Source of the DNA: Rheum nobile
Lineage: Eukaryota; Streptophyta; Magnoliopsida; Caryophyllales; Polygonaceae
DNA: 64,000 nucleotides
Direction of reading: 5' to 3'
NCBI GenBank assembly: GCA_027886185.1
Contig: WOAB01000226.1
Span: 992,001 to 1,056,000, forward strand
Of the stretch, positions 48,999 to 60,715 are shown in pieces. Below the pieces are notes generated by a model, which was not told the origin of the DNA, made no database searches, and saw nothing but the letters and a program-made list of their open reading frames with translations. Position 1 is the first letter of the stretch; each line of letters starts with the position of its first letter. A program made the position numbers and the translations under genes.

Positions 48999-50571
48999 AA
49001 GTTTCGACCCCGAAACTTGGCCGAAAACAACTCGGGAAAGCGTCTAAGCATAACCGCCTCAGTTTCCCAGGTTTCCCAAGTAACCTTAGTTTCCAAAGCA
49101 AACATTAATGCTGCTAATTCTAGACCATGTGTCGGATAGTTTGCTTCATAGGTTTTCAATTGTCTAGATGCGTATGCAATAACCTTGCCTCTTTGCATTA
49201 ACACACATCCCAACCCATTTTTCGAAGCATCACTATAGACCGCATAATCATCACTTCCTTCCGGCAGTGCCAAAACTGGTGCAGAGGTCAGACATTATTT
49301 CAACTTCTGAAAACTGACCTCGCACTTGTCATCCCAGACAACTTCTTCGGCCCTTGTGGAGCAGACCGGTCATTGGTAGAGCGATCTTAGAAAATCCCTC
49401 CACGAACCGTCTGTAACATCCAGCAAGTCCTAGAAAACTGCGCACCTCATTCACATTCTGAGGCCGCTTCCAATTAGCTACCGCTTCAATCTTTTGGGGA
49501 TCAATCATAACCCCATTCTCATTAATCACATGGCCTAAGAAAGCCACTTCTTGATCCAAAAGTCACACTTAAACAACTTCGCATAAAGCTGATTTTGTCT
49601 AAGGACTGATAGAATAATCCAAAGATGTTCATCATGAGCTTCCTCGCTCAGGGAATAGACCAAAAATGTCGTCGATGAAGACCACCACAAACTTATCCAA
49701 GTACTGGTGAAAACATCGATTCATCAGATCCATGAAAACTGCTGGAGCATTGGTAAGTCCAAATGACATGACTACGAACTCGTAGTGACCATACCTCGTC
49801 CGGAAAGCAATCCTCGGAATATCTTCCGAAAAGACATCCGAAAAAAATTCACAAACGATTGGAATATTAAGAACTACAGGTTCATCTTTCATGGGCGCAT
49901 CCAGATAGCAAAGGTACCCGACACAACCTTGTCGAAGTAGCTTAAACGCAACCATCGCTTTGATGAGCCTGCCGTTATCAGCGTCATTCTGACCCTTAAA
50001 TTTGCATATACACTGGCCCCCAGATGACACCGTCACTGTCTTCGAACTAAAATTGATTACCGCCCTATGACGCGTCAGCCAATCCATATTGAGAAAAATA
50101 TCGTATGGAACCATGGCTATACAGATCAAATCTGCCTCAAACTCCTTACCTTAAATGGTAATCAGGAAGTCTGACAGACGCTTGATTCCAACTAAATGGT
50201 CACCATTTTGGACCAGCCCATTACATGGTTTACAAACGGCCCACTAGTGGCTCCGAGCCCAGGCCTAGCCATTTCCAGCGTCCACTGTTTCCATGGGCCG
50301 CAGTCCATACATCCCGACCCATCACTGGTGGCCAACATTCTCGCCACTTCCAGTAGGTTGTTGGTGTGACTCGAACACGAGACCTCACCCATTTATCAAA
50401 CGGCGCAACACTAACTTGGTATAAACCAAACATTCATTATTAAGAATATTTACAACAAAAGGTTTACAAACCTTGTTGCATACTAAACTTAACTTACCAA
50501 CACAACTATCCAAAACGAAAGACTGGGTAACACCCAAATCAACAACATACCAACATAAGGTATAAAGTACT
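48992..50571 (-). pseudogene. Gypsy protease, truncated RT and RNase H start
   Basis: The protease region (about 50571-50415) reads VVDLGVTQSFV where DSG is expected, so the catalytic motif is altered to DLG. A SINE-like insertion follows. MVPYDIFLNMDWL (50129 on) is the protease/RT linker. The RT then jumps from an EFFSDVFSEDIP segment to YGHYEFVVMSFGLTNAP, a deletion of the fingers region, and continues to VVVFIDDI (YxDD box as FIDD). Further pieces (49559-49329, FLGHVINENG; 49273-48992, VYSDASKNGLGCVL) give the RT thumb and RNase H start. It then breaks off before any integrase. Multiple frames confirm decay. Confidence 0.85.
50196..50409 (-). mobile_element. 214-bp SINE-like insertion in the protease region
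   Basis: The segment is flanked by ACTAA at 50191-50195 and 50410-50414. Without it and one ACTAA, the minus-strand pol frame reads on without a break across the site, which is direct evidence of insertion. On the minus strand it contains a pol III B-box-like GTGTTCGAGTCACA (about 50365-50378) close to its 5' end, as in tRNA-derived SINEs. The A box is weak and there is no clear A/T tail, so the class is tentative. Confidence 0.6.
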
Positions 50572-51898
50572 TTAAGCATTTGGATCATCGGGTCCATCCG
50601 CCTCACGCATCTCATAAAGGCGTTGACCCTGACTTCCAGAAGCCACTGGGGTTTTCCTCTTGTTCTGCGCAGTTGTCTGCATTGAAGGACTAGGAGCTTC
50701 CACTAGTCTAAACCTGGGTTGATTATTCTGGTTAATAGACCCTTGCTGTGACTCAGCTCCTTTCTGCCTCCTCTGTGGACAAAATAACTGTAAGTGTCCT
50801 TCCTTTCCACAAGCAAAGCACACTTTCTTCTCCTTCGGACACGCATTACTCTTGTGCCTATAAGTACCACAGTTGTAGCACTGGATCGGTTTATTGTCCT
50901 GACCCGAACGTTGCGTAGACCCATCCTGAGTCATATCCGTTTTTGCTCGGCCAGATTTGGCAAAATCAGACGGTGGCGCGGGACGTTTAAACCCACTCGC
51001 CTGAGGCTGGTTCTGCACTTGCCTCTGGTTATTACGCTTCTTGGTCGACTCCTCCAGAGTCACCTCCAACTTATAGGCTGCATCCACGTACTGCTCCAAG
51101 GTAGAGCATCCGTGACGCACCATCAGTGGCTTAATATCTGGATTCATCCACTCGTGGAAATACCAGATCTTTTGCTCCTCGCTGGACACTTCTGTCCCAT
51201 CATATTGCAACAAATGATTGAACTTGGTCGCAAGCTCAGTCACTTTCAATCCATCCGTCTTCGGGTAGAGGAACTCCTCGTGTTTCTCTTCCCTCATAGC
51301 TCGGGAAAAGAAACGATCAATCATTTTGGACTTGAACATTCTCCAGTTCAAATCAGGGTTATCGGCTAAACCGGTGCTTTCCCACCATTCACTAGCTTCT
51401 TCCTTCAACTGAAGGAAAGCTATATGCACCTTCTCAGCTTCAGTGCATTCAACATTGCGGAATAACCGCTCCATGTGGGAAAACCAATGAGCCACTTTGA
51501 TGCTCTCCTTTTCCATCGTAGCTATCAGGCCTCATAGAGTTAACGACCTTCAGTGCCCGACCATAATCGCCTCTATTCCTGACAGCATCCTCCTGAGGTA
51601 TATGGACAACTGGCTCCTCAAATGTAGGAACCACTGGGGGAACTGGCACAGCTTGTGCCTGAGGCACGTTTGGTTGCATAATATCGGCGAATGCTTGCAT
51701 AACTATTCCCCGAATAGCTACAACTGCCGCTGCATCAAAAACCATTGGAGCATTGACCGGAGCTTGGTCATTGCCCACAGGATTGTTATGAGAAACAGAC
51801 TCGTGTTCCTCCACAGGGTTCGCAACATCCCTCACGTTTGGCCTGGGGTCATTACTCGGCCCAACACCAGCACGAATAGTGTTCTTCGTGTTCACCAT
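50572..51898 (-). pseudogene. Gypsy gag (capsid/nucleocapsid), one frameshift
   Basis: Gag has an N-terminal low-complexity region (51898 on), then a capsid domain with a WFSHMERLFRNV segment and a WWESTG segment, a basic linker, and two zinc knuckles: CYNCGTYRHKSNAC and CFACGKEGHLQLFC. The first knuckle has Y where G usually precedes R/H. A frameshift near 51500 separates the two frames (51898-51449 and 51516-50572). The protein would form the virus-like particle of the retrotransposon. Confidence 0.88.
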
Positions 51899-52355
51899 CT
51901 ATTTACCGATCAAATTCCAAGGATTTTATCACATTAATACCCTCCCGATATACTTAATGTAATAAAATCAACTTAGAATAGATCAAACTTGGTAGTTTTC
52001 ATTGATGAACTCAAACCAAGTTACTAGGTTCTACAACCTCAAATCATAACGAGGGAACTGAGAATTCAAGCCTTTACTAGAGATGGCGAAACCACCTCGG
52101 CTTCTTCCGAGTCCTTCTGAAGAGAAACGAGAGCACTCAGAATCTACGAGTGACGAACAGAGAATTAGTCTTTCTAAATATGGAAGTTCGTTTCCATATC
52201 AGACTAAAGAAGAAGGCACGACTAGAACGGTAAAAATTTTCTTTGAAAATTCAGAGCCTTCGAAAACATTTCTCAGTTTCAAACGAGTAAACGGTTTTAT
52301 AAAAAAAATTGTTCCAAGAAAATGTTTTAAAACCCACCCGTAAAAAAAAAAAATT

Positions 52356-52368
52356 GGCTCTGATACCA
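52356..52368 (-). other. Primer binding site, initiator tRNA-Met
   Basis: On the minus strand TGGTATCAGAGCC lies four bases after the 5' LTR end. This is an exact match to the common initiator tRNA-Met primer site. Confidence 0.9.
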
Positions 52369-52372
52369 AATC

Positions 52373-54954
52373 TGTAACACCCCCAAATATATAACCTTGA
52401 AGGCATTACCGCCAGTGACCTCAGAAGTTCTGTCCGATGTCACCCAAGGCTTTACCAGTTGATATAAATCATCAAACAACAATTATGATACAAAATATCA
52501 TAACCTTCGATTAAAATCGTTATTTCGGCATTACATCCATAATCCGAAATACAACCAAAATACAAAATCAGGTTCATTACAGCGAAAGTCTTTACACAAA
52601 ACATATTTAACACAGCGGAAGTCTTTAAATAACCATCAAAAGGGTCTTGATCGCAATGATCACCCGCCAAGGATCTCAACCTGGATAAACTTATCAAAAA
52701 CACTGTTTGCCTTCATAGTCGTTCTAGCCTTCACAGGATGGCAACTTATCTGATGTGCCGAATCGAACGGATGACACCAGCCAACCATGTAGAGAACAAT
52801 TACGGTTGGTTAGTCTAATGAAAGACTAAGCAAGGGTACAAGCAGAGTGGTTCGAGTAGTCGTATTAGGTTAGACTCATCGCTTCTCGGATTAAAACCGA
52901 TGACGATAGTCAACCACCATACTTCTACTGGAATACATGAAAAGACATGATCAAGAGAAGATTCTGGAGACCGAGTCTCACAGCAATCAATCTCAAAAGA
53001 AGACTCCAACGAGTTGAGTCTTATCGGAAACATGACAAATATTGGGGAACATAAATAATAATCATACAAGCGTTCAAAAACGACTTGATGTTTCGGTTCC
53101 CGACCAACCTCACCGCTCAAAGCGAATCCAGATTGGAAAGAGAACGTTACTCTGATCAAAGTCAAGACGAAATTTCCGAGCTGCACTATTCGCCCAAGGG
53201 TATATTTAATTATGTACGACAACGGCACTTATCTCATTAAATTCCAAAACACGCATCATGTTATAAGCTTTTAAAATCTCATCCACACGGGATAAAGAGA
53301 TACCGTCGGGAACTAAATCCCTAAGGCGGAGTCGAATCGGGAACTAAATCCCTAGAGTCGAATCGGGAACTAAATCCCTCGGGAACAAAATCCCAAACAA
53401 TGGAGTCGGGAACTAAATCCCTGCAAGCGGCACCAGCTGTGTGCACAAACCCTGAGTAAGGGTATGGTCAAGACCAGAGAAGGATGGTAGGAACTAAATC
53501 CTAACCACCAGGTTATCAAGAAACGACTAGCACTCGCAATGAGATACACAGTAGCGTTCCTACGAATACTCGTGCTAACTAAACAGTTCAAGCACACAAT
53601 AATCCACAACAAAGCCATCACGGCCAATAACAGATAAAATAGCATTGTTCTAACGATATACAACCTATCATAATATCTGTATTTAATCACATATAAATAT
53701 ATATATATATAATAGCGTTGTTCTAGCAGATATACAACCTATTATAATATTATATTTTAAATCATAACATTTATCAAAACTGTTCCCAACGAAAACAGTA
53801 AATCATCCCAAATTAATTAATAACTAAACAATTGATAATTAATTGAAATATGGAATGATGAGCAAGAGCAAACCGCCACTTGCCTTGGATTTGCAGAGCT
53901 TAAACGAAGCTTAAGACGACGAGTTTCCGGGCTCGAAACAGGGACATATCTGGCAACACAGATTCCTTCGGATCGACCCATAAAGAAACCCTAAGTTAGA
54001 TTCGACAATAACAAGTATGAATCTAAAGAATAACGAAAGAAATCGAAAGGAACGAAGCCCGATCGAAGGCCACAGGAGCCAAGGCCGAAACAGACCAAGG
54101 GTCTCTGAGCGGCGGTCGCCGCCTGCCTTACGGCGGGCGCCGCTGTTCGTGGCGGCGGTCGCCGCTGTTCGTGGCGGCGGTCGCCGCTGTTCGTGGCGGC
54201 GGTCGCCGCCTACCTTACGGCGGGCGCCGCTGCGAACTGCACATAAAATGCAAGAAGAGAAATTTCACCGGCGACGATCGTTTTGCTTCTCCCTTGGCTT
54301 GCTTTGGATTCTAAGCTTCTAAGGGCCTCCAAAGCTTCACTTTGCAACTGGAATGAACACAAATGGAGCTCCGGCGATCGATTACGAGTTCTCCGACGAA
54401 GAGCTTGATTTTCCGGCGAGTGATTTATGTGGAGATTGAGCTCGGATTTGTGTATCAATCAGCTCCCAATCACTCCCTTTTTATAGCCAAACTCAAGGGG
54501 ACAAGCAAGGGCACGTGGATGGCCACAAATCGGAGGTCTCCAAGTCGCCGGAAACGTAGAGGCTAGGCCTCTGACAACCTGCAACATTGGCGGCGGTCGC
54601 CGCCGTCGACATGGGGTCGCCGCCCATTTTTGCCTGGCAACGGTCGCCGCTTTTCGACCCACTTGGCAAGTTGATGAAGATGACGTGTTCAGGGTTTGGC
54701 AGCGGTCGCCACCTAGGCCATTTCTCGTCCGTTTTGCCTTAAAACGACATGGCCTTAGCCCGGGTTAATAATATTTGTACACGAACGAATATATGAGTCC
54801 CGAAATACGTCGAATGTATTTCATTTCACTTAGAAAAATTACTACAGAGATCAAATATTTTACCGAATGTCTGAACTTCTCTGAAATAAATTCAACGTGC
54901 AATACAGGAGTTGGAAAAATTCCAAAATACCCTTATAAAATGAGGGGTATTACA
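52373..54954 (-). repeat. 5' LTR of the 8.5-kb Gypsy element
   Basis: A 2582-bp LTR. It carries four GGCGGCGGTCGCCGC-type units at 54110-54236 where the partner has two, a single GTCGACATGGG unit near 54605 where the partner has three, and a CTATAAAAAG box at 54477-54486 (minus strand). Confidence 0.93.
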
Positions 54955-55240
54955 CTGGGCTTGTCCATGGAATATTGAAATTCTAATTTCGGATATCCTA
55001 TTACTGTTAACATCATTTTCGACTGCTCAGATTCGTCATGTCTTTCGTGAAGCTAATTCGGTGGCTGACCATATTGCTAAACTGAGCCACGACTCTTCAC
55101 TGCCAGACATCATCAACAATCATGAACTTCGTGTTCTCATCCGGTTGGATGACTTGGGCAAAGTTTTAATTTCTTCTTGAAATTCTCTCAAATTCTTACC
55201 TTAAACAAAAAAAAAGAAAAAAGAAAAAAAAAGAATAAGC

Positions 55241-55847
55241 CTAAATCCTATATGTCGACACCACGTTCAATTTGCATACGTGTCATTACCCATCCAATCA
55301 TAATCTGCCACATCATCCAATCCTTTAAAAAAGTTATACATAATAATCTACAACCTTATTAATATTAGAGTGGGTCCACTATAATTATAATTTTAATAAT
55401 ATTTAATTATTTGATTAAAAAAGATATTGATTAGAAATAATTACTTATTAGATATGATAAGATTTATATAAATTGATAAAAATCAATCTATAAATTTTAT
55501 GGTTTCATAATTACCTTGATGAAGATACATTAAAACCGTATTGAGCAACTTTATTATTCTACTTATAATATAAAATTATAATTCTCAAATCTCAATTATA
55601 TACTAATGAAATTAATGATAAGAAGATCTCTATGGCGGTATATGGTTAATTTTAGTACCCCGAAACTATAATTGATATTGTTTAATAGTAACGTCAATCA
55701 ATTATGGTGGTGTATGATTAATTGAAAGATTAATGATATTTAATCCGTAACTAAAAAAATGGAATCAAACATTTAAAGAAGTGTTAAGACAACATACATG
55801 AAAATGGATGAAATTCCGATGAGGAAGGCCTCTTAGAGAAGGAATAA
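55241..55847. other. AT-rich intergenic DNA, no gene seen
   Basis: A short GTGTCATTACCCATCCAA phrase at 55280-55300 resembles 27500-27520. The rest is AT-rich without coding signal. Confidence 0.5.
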
Positions 55848-55880
55848 GGATGGACTCCATCCTACGGATGGAGTCCATCC
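55848..55880. repeat. Perfect 15-bp hairpin upstream of the Ulp1-like gene
   Basis: GGATGGACTCCATCC, a three-base TAC loop, then GGATGGAGTCCATCC. The arms are exact reverse complements. Confidence 0.95.
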
Positions 55881-56431
55881 AAGGGCCAGAAGCTAAGTGG
55901 GCCGGCTCGCGCGTGTTCACTCTCGCTTTTCGATTGAAAGTTAGCGGGCTCTTAAAACATTGTTCACTCGCTTTTCGATTATCTCCTTCGTTCCCTGAAA
56001 TCAAACCGTTCTCTCTAGTTCTTCTTCGCTCTCTTGCTCTCGCTCTCTTCTCGATTCTCTCTCTCACTTTCACAAATCGACCATCCGCTGCACAATCAAG
56101 CATTTCCCGAGCGATTCGAAACATAAACCCTAGAAAAGGCGATTTTCACCGAATCAACAGAAAGAAGAAGAATCGTCGCAACAAACTAGAACTCAGAAAT
56201 ACGAAGAATCAACAACAAAAGAAGAACAAAATGAGGTCAAAGATAGCAAGTGGAACACAAGGTATATTTCTCACTAAATACATAATCACAAAAGGTCGAT
56301 GTAGAGATTTCTCACTAGATACATGCTCTGATTTGAAATATCTTCTATATATTAGACTGAATATACGTCTGTGCATAATAGATCAATAAAAATATCTTCT
56401 ATATATGTCACTCGCTGCTTTTGCTCTAACA

Positions 56432-57080
56432 TGTGTGTGTAGATGCATCACTGAAGAGTGTTAGTGCATGAGTAAGTGTTTCTAGGTGCATGACTTAGTG
56501 TGTGATGGTGTTTGAGTAACTATGTGTGTATATGCAAGACTTCATGAGCCTATTTATATAGGTGCATGACTGGAAACGAATTGGTGCATGAGTAAGTGTT
56601 TATAGGTGCATCAGCTAATGAAGATGCATGAATATATCTGTGTGCATGAGTCAGACAATGTGAGTGCATGAGTAAGTGTTTCTATATGCATGCCTTAGTT
56701 TGTGATGGTGTATGAGTAACTATATGTGTATGTGCCTTCCTCTTTCTATGCAGTGTTTATAGGTGCATGAGTAATTATGTGAAGGTGCATGAGACAGTGT
56801 TTATAGGTGCATGACTTGTTATGTGGAAAGTGCATGAGTAATTATGTGTAGGTGCATGAGACAATGTTTATAGGTGCATGACTTGTTACGTGTAGGTGCA
56901 TCAGCTAATGAAGATGCATGAATATATCTGTGTGCATGAGTTACAGAATATGAGTGCATGAGTAAATTTGTTTCTAGGTGCATGACTTAGTTTGTGATGG
57001 TGTATGAGTAACTATATGTGTATGTGCCTTCCTCTTTCTATGCAGGTGCTTGAGTTAAGAGTGTGTAAATGCATGAGCCT
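56432..57080 (+). repeat. TGCATG (RY-type) array in intron 1 of the Ulp1-like gene
   Basis: About 19 copies of TGCATG occur in 650 bp, mostly as GGTGCATGAGTAA or GGTGCATGACTT, in larger units of 20-130 bp. Some of the larger units are duplicated (compare about 56580-56750 with 56880-57050). Confidence 0.92.
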
Positions 57081-57404
57081 AACATGTGGTTTTATGAATA
57101 GTATTGTCCATTATGAATGATATATATATATATATATATGTGTATAATATGTAGGAAAAGGCAAGCATTGTGATGACAAAAATCCACCCGACATAGTCAA
57201 GGAGTTAAGATATGGTACATTAATCATTACTCAAACACCAGACCAGCTTGCATCACCAAGCAAAACTCAAAACAAATCCAGATCTCAGGCTAAAACAAAA
57301 CAACTAGATACAGTTACTACAAACACAACTTTGCCATCACCATCAATAACAAAAAGAGTAACAAGATCACAAAAATATATAGACACTGGTAAGTCAAATA
57401 GAAA

Positions 57405-57780
57405 TATAAATGCATGAGTCAACTAGAAATACAAATGCATGAGTAAAAAATAACTAAACTGCATGAGTTATTTCTTATTGGTGCATGAGTTATTTCTTTG
57501 TAATTTCTTGTTGGTGCATGAGTTGGTATGTTAGTGCATGACTCACTATCTGATATTGCATGAGTAAATTACTTCTTGGTGCATCAGTATGTTTGTGCAC
57601 CAATGAACAACCACTCATGCACTTTAACAGTATAGTCACAAGCACAAGCACTTGTATCTGCAACTTTTCAAACATACTTATGCACCAATGAACAAGCACT
57701 GATGCATAAGTATGTTTGCAAAGGTGCATGAATAACTGGTTGTGCTTGTGTTTAAAAATGTGTGCATGAACAAATTCGTT
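57405..57780 (+). repeat. TGCATG array in intron 2
   Basis: About ten copies of TGCATG/CATGCA; the first part has the TTGGTGCATGAGTT form. Near 57600-57720 the orientation is partly reversed (CTCATGCACTTT; ACTGATGCATAAG). Confidence 0.88.
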
Positions 57781-58924
57781 TGCACTGTGAATTAACAAAT
57801 AGTGAAGACCAACCAACTGTGTGCCCAACCACTACAATGCATGGAGATGCACCCCCTCCCACTCCTCTGTTTGGTAAGCTAATGCTCATCATATCTCTTT
57901 AAATTTTAATCACCATGGATTTGTTAGTCAATACGCATGGAAGAGAAGAAAGACCCAAGGAAAAGGCCATAAAAAATCAAAGAGGCCAAGGGTCTTGGAT
58001 GAAGATCACAATGATAGTGAGGATGTACCTATTGCTGAGATTCTTTTGAAAATAGAGAGGAAAGCAGCAGAAGAAAGGGAGTCTGCTCGTAAAAAGGCTG
58101 CTGCAGACATAAAAGGGAAGGCCAGGGTGGAGGGTGATAAGGAGAAGAAGACAAATAAAACAAAGAAACAGGTGAGGGGGGATAAAGAGAAGGTGGAGAA
58201 TGTGTTTGTTGTAGAGTCCAAGATCCCAAAGCGGGGGAACAAAAGGGGAATTCTAGAACTCAGGAAGGACTACCCCATGCTGGTGTGTAGAACATCCCCA
58301 TCTGTCATTTCATCCTACGTGCTTTCCCAAACTGATTTCACAGCCAATCAGAGAACTGCTCTGATGAAAATTGGCTTTGAGAGTCTTGTACACTGGGACA
58401 TAAAGGACATGCCTATGAGGCTAGGGCATTATGTCTGCAGCAGGTTTCACCCTCTGAATTCTACAATAAAACTCAGCGATGGGAGGAAGATACCAGTCAC
58501 CGATACTGATGCCTATGATTATCTTGGCATTCCCAAGGGAGAGATTGAGATTGAGTTGCCTAAAGCACTCACCAATGAGCAGTTTCTAAAGAAATTGAAG
58601 GCTGATTTTGAGGGAAAGGAGATCAGAAATTTGACTGCAACCGACATCTTGAAGAAGATAAAAAAATGTGATGGAGGGATTTGGTTCAAAAGATATTTCA
58701 TTCTGTTGTTTGTCAACACGATTGTTGAGTCTTATTCGAGTGGGAAAATAAATCTGAAGATTCTTCAATTGCTGGAGAATGTAGATCAAATAAGGAACTT
58801 TAATTGGAGCTCATTCCTCTACAAGGCCCTCATCAATTGCTCTGTTGCATGGGCAAATAAGAAACAAAAGACTTTCAATGGCAGCTTGCTTCTACTGCAG
58901 GTAAATATTACCATTTTGGTGTTT

Positions 58925-59470
58925 TGATAACTGCATGAGTTAATGTGTGTAGATGCATGGCTGAAAAGAGTGTTGGTGCATCACTTGTTGTGTCATAGTG
59001 CATGAGTAATTATGTGTGTAGATGCAAGGGTTAAGAGTATATAGTGCATGAGTAATTATATGAAGGTGCATGAGACATTGTTTATAGGTGCATGACTTGT
59101 TATGTGGAAAGTGCATGAGTAATAATGTTTAGGTGCATGAGACAGTGTTTATAGGTGCATGACTTGTTATGTGTAGGTGCATGAGACAGTGTTTCTAGGT
59201 GCATGACTTAGTTTATGATGGTGCATGACTAACTACATGTCTATGTGCCTTTGTCTGTGTATGTAGGTGCTAGAGTTAGCATTCTGTAGATGCATGAGCC
59301 TATTTGTACACGTGTATGACTGAAAAATGTATTGGTGCATGAGTAACTGTTTATATGTGCATAATCTTATGAGTGCATAAGTAAATGTGCATAATATTAT
59401 GAATATATATGTGTGCATGAGTCAGAGAATATGAGTGCATTAGTCAGGGCCGCTGAGTGCATGGGTCAAT
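58925..59470 (+). repeat. TGCATG array in intron 4
   Basis: About 16 copies, several in the same higher-order phrase as intron 1 (a GTTTATAGGTGCATGACTTG unit followed by a GTGGAAAGTGCATGAGTAAT unit). Confidence 0.92.
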
Positions 59471-60540
59471 CATTATCTAGTAATATATGTCTCGGCTATA
59501 CAAGAATTCTATGACTAATTTCTTTTTGAATTATGTTTTCCAGTTGATTTATGTGGACATGCTGAAGTGGAAAGGTCTGAATGTCCACAGAAAATTCCCG
59601 ATTATCAAGAACTAGACCACCAAGATGCTGAAGGATAGGGAGGATGAGGAGATCCTACATGATGGGTTCGGGAATGGATTTCTGCTCAGTAGACCAACCT
59701 TCAAAGAACCTGTGGAGGCAAGCGCGAGCAGGGGGGTTAATGAGGTTGAAGAGGAAGAGCTTGATGTTCCAACCGAACCAGCAAATGTCGTGGAAACGGA
59801 TGAGCAGGTGAAGTGTTTTATGGAGGAATACCTAAGAGAGATAGAAGGCATGGCTCGCAGTGTACGAGCAGTTTTGATGAAAAAGAAGCAAATCCCGGCA
59901 CAGTTGAAGAGAAATAGTGTCTTATAGACGGTCAACAACCAAGCCGAAAAAATTATCAACGTCAAGCTTACCTCAACAATTCATGATGAGGTGTCTGAGG
60001 AACAACCAACCCAAGACACCGAGTTCTGGGATTTAGCTGTGACATGTATGGAGGAGGTTGAGAAAACACTTACTGAACATAAGGAACATAGCGGGAACAT
60101 GTTTATTCCCGGGTTTTCAGATCTCATCCATACAATCACAAAAGAGCATGATGGTAATGACGTGCAAGAAGAGGAAGTTGTCAACATGGATGTTGATGAA
60201 TAAGTTGTCGTTTCTGACAAGGCTGTTGCTGGAGAAGTTGTTGGGGAAGACGTTGAGAAGGACATTGGTAGAGGAGTGGATGTAGAAGATATTGTTGATA
60301 AGAGTAATGAGGGTAAGGACAATGACAAAGACAAAGATACAAAGCATGCAGGAAATATGGGGGTAAGTGACTCTACAAAAATATTTTGTACATGATTCTC
60401 CATGAATGACATTAAGCTTTACTGTATGATACTAATGCTTTTTCTTAATTATTGCAGATGGGTCCAGAAATCCCTAGTTTTGACTTGGGCCTGTCACCAA
60501 TACAGGTAAAATCTACTTTAAAATTACTGTTGAGGGTGGT

Positions 60541-60715
60541 GTAGATGCATGAGCCTATTTATATCGGTGCATGACTGAAAAATAATTGGTGCATGAGTAA
60601 GTGTTTATGACTATGTGCATGATAGAATATTCTCATTTTGGTGTTTCGAGGGTGGTGTAGATGCATGAGCCTATTTATATCGGTGCATGACTGAAAACTG
60701 ATTGGTGCATGAGTA
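60541..60715 (+). repeat. TGCATG array in intron 6
   Basis: About seven copies. A 100-bp unit with GATGCATGAGCC and TCGGTGCATGACTG is duplicated in tandem (60541-60605 and 60655-60715). Confidence 0.9.

Larger units (their letters stand above)
46420..54954 (-). mobile_element. Ty3/Gypsy LTR retrotransposon with 2.56-kb LTRs, internally deleted
   Basis: LTRs 46420-48980 and 52373-54954 enclose a 3.4-kb interior, with CTGGG duplicated at 46415-46419 and 54955-54959. On the minus strand the order is primer site, gag, protease, a shortened RT, an RNase H start, polypurine tract. Integrase is absent. The LTRs differ by few substitutions plus indels, so it looks younger than the LINE it interrupts. 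It is the only copy in the window of the TGTAACACCCC family with an interior. Confidence 0.93.
42482..55180 (+). pseudogene. LINE ORF2: endonuclease, reverse transcriptase, RNase H (broken)
   Basis: The frame starts MKITAWNCRGLG, the usual opening of the AP endonuclease. It continues with MGDLNEI and TSDHCPISIEL catalytic segments, an RT with NKSPGPDGM, ISLCSTIYKIISK, QGDPLSPFLFIL and the catalytic FADD at 44567-44578, a zf-RVT segment (about 45620-45810, CVNCNC..H..C), and RNase H with NVDGS and IESDN up to KGIW. The end, with HVFREANSVADHIAKL, lies beyond the Gypsy insertion at 54960-55180. Stops at 42518, 42830, 45005 and several more between 45150 and 45620 make it non-functional. Confidence 0.88.
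42482..55240 (+). mobile_element. L1-type LINE, interrupted by a Gypsy element
   Basis: ORF2 remains run from 42482 to 46419 and resume at 54955-55180, followed by an A-rich 3' tail (about 55205-55240). The Gypsy element 46420-54954 with duplication CTGGG interrupts the RNase H domain. The 5' end and the LINE's own target duplication were not identified. Confidence 0.85.

Noticed and set aside
56432..57080. CRISPR-like array
   Set aside because: Spacing and unit length vary, there are no unique spacers of constant size and this is a plant nuclear genome.
57490..57828. Minus-strand frames rich in His, Thr and Gln across the TGCATG arrays (also 60559-61068 and 62087-62555)
   Set aside because: They are translations of the minisatellite itself, on the strand opposite to the gene.
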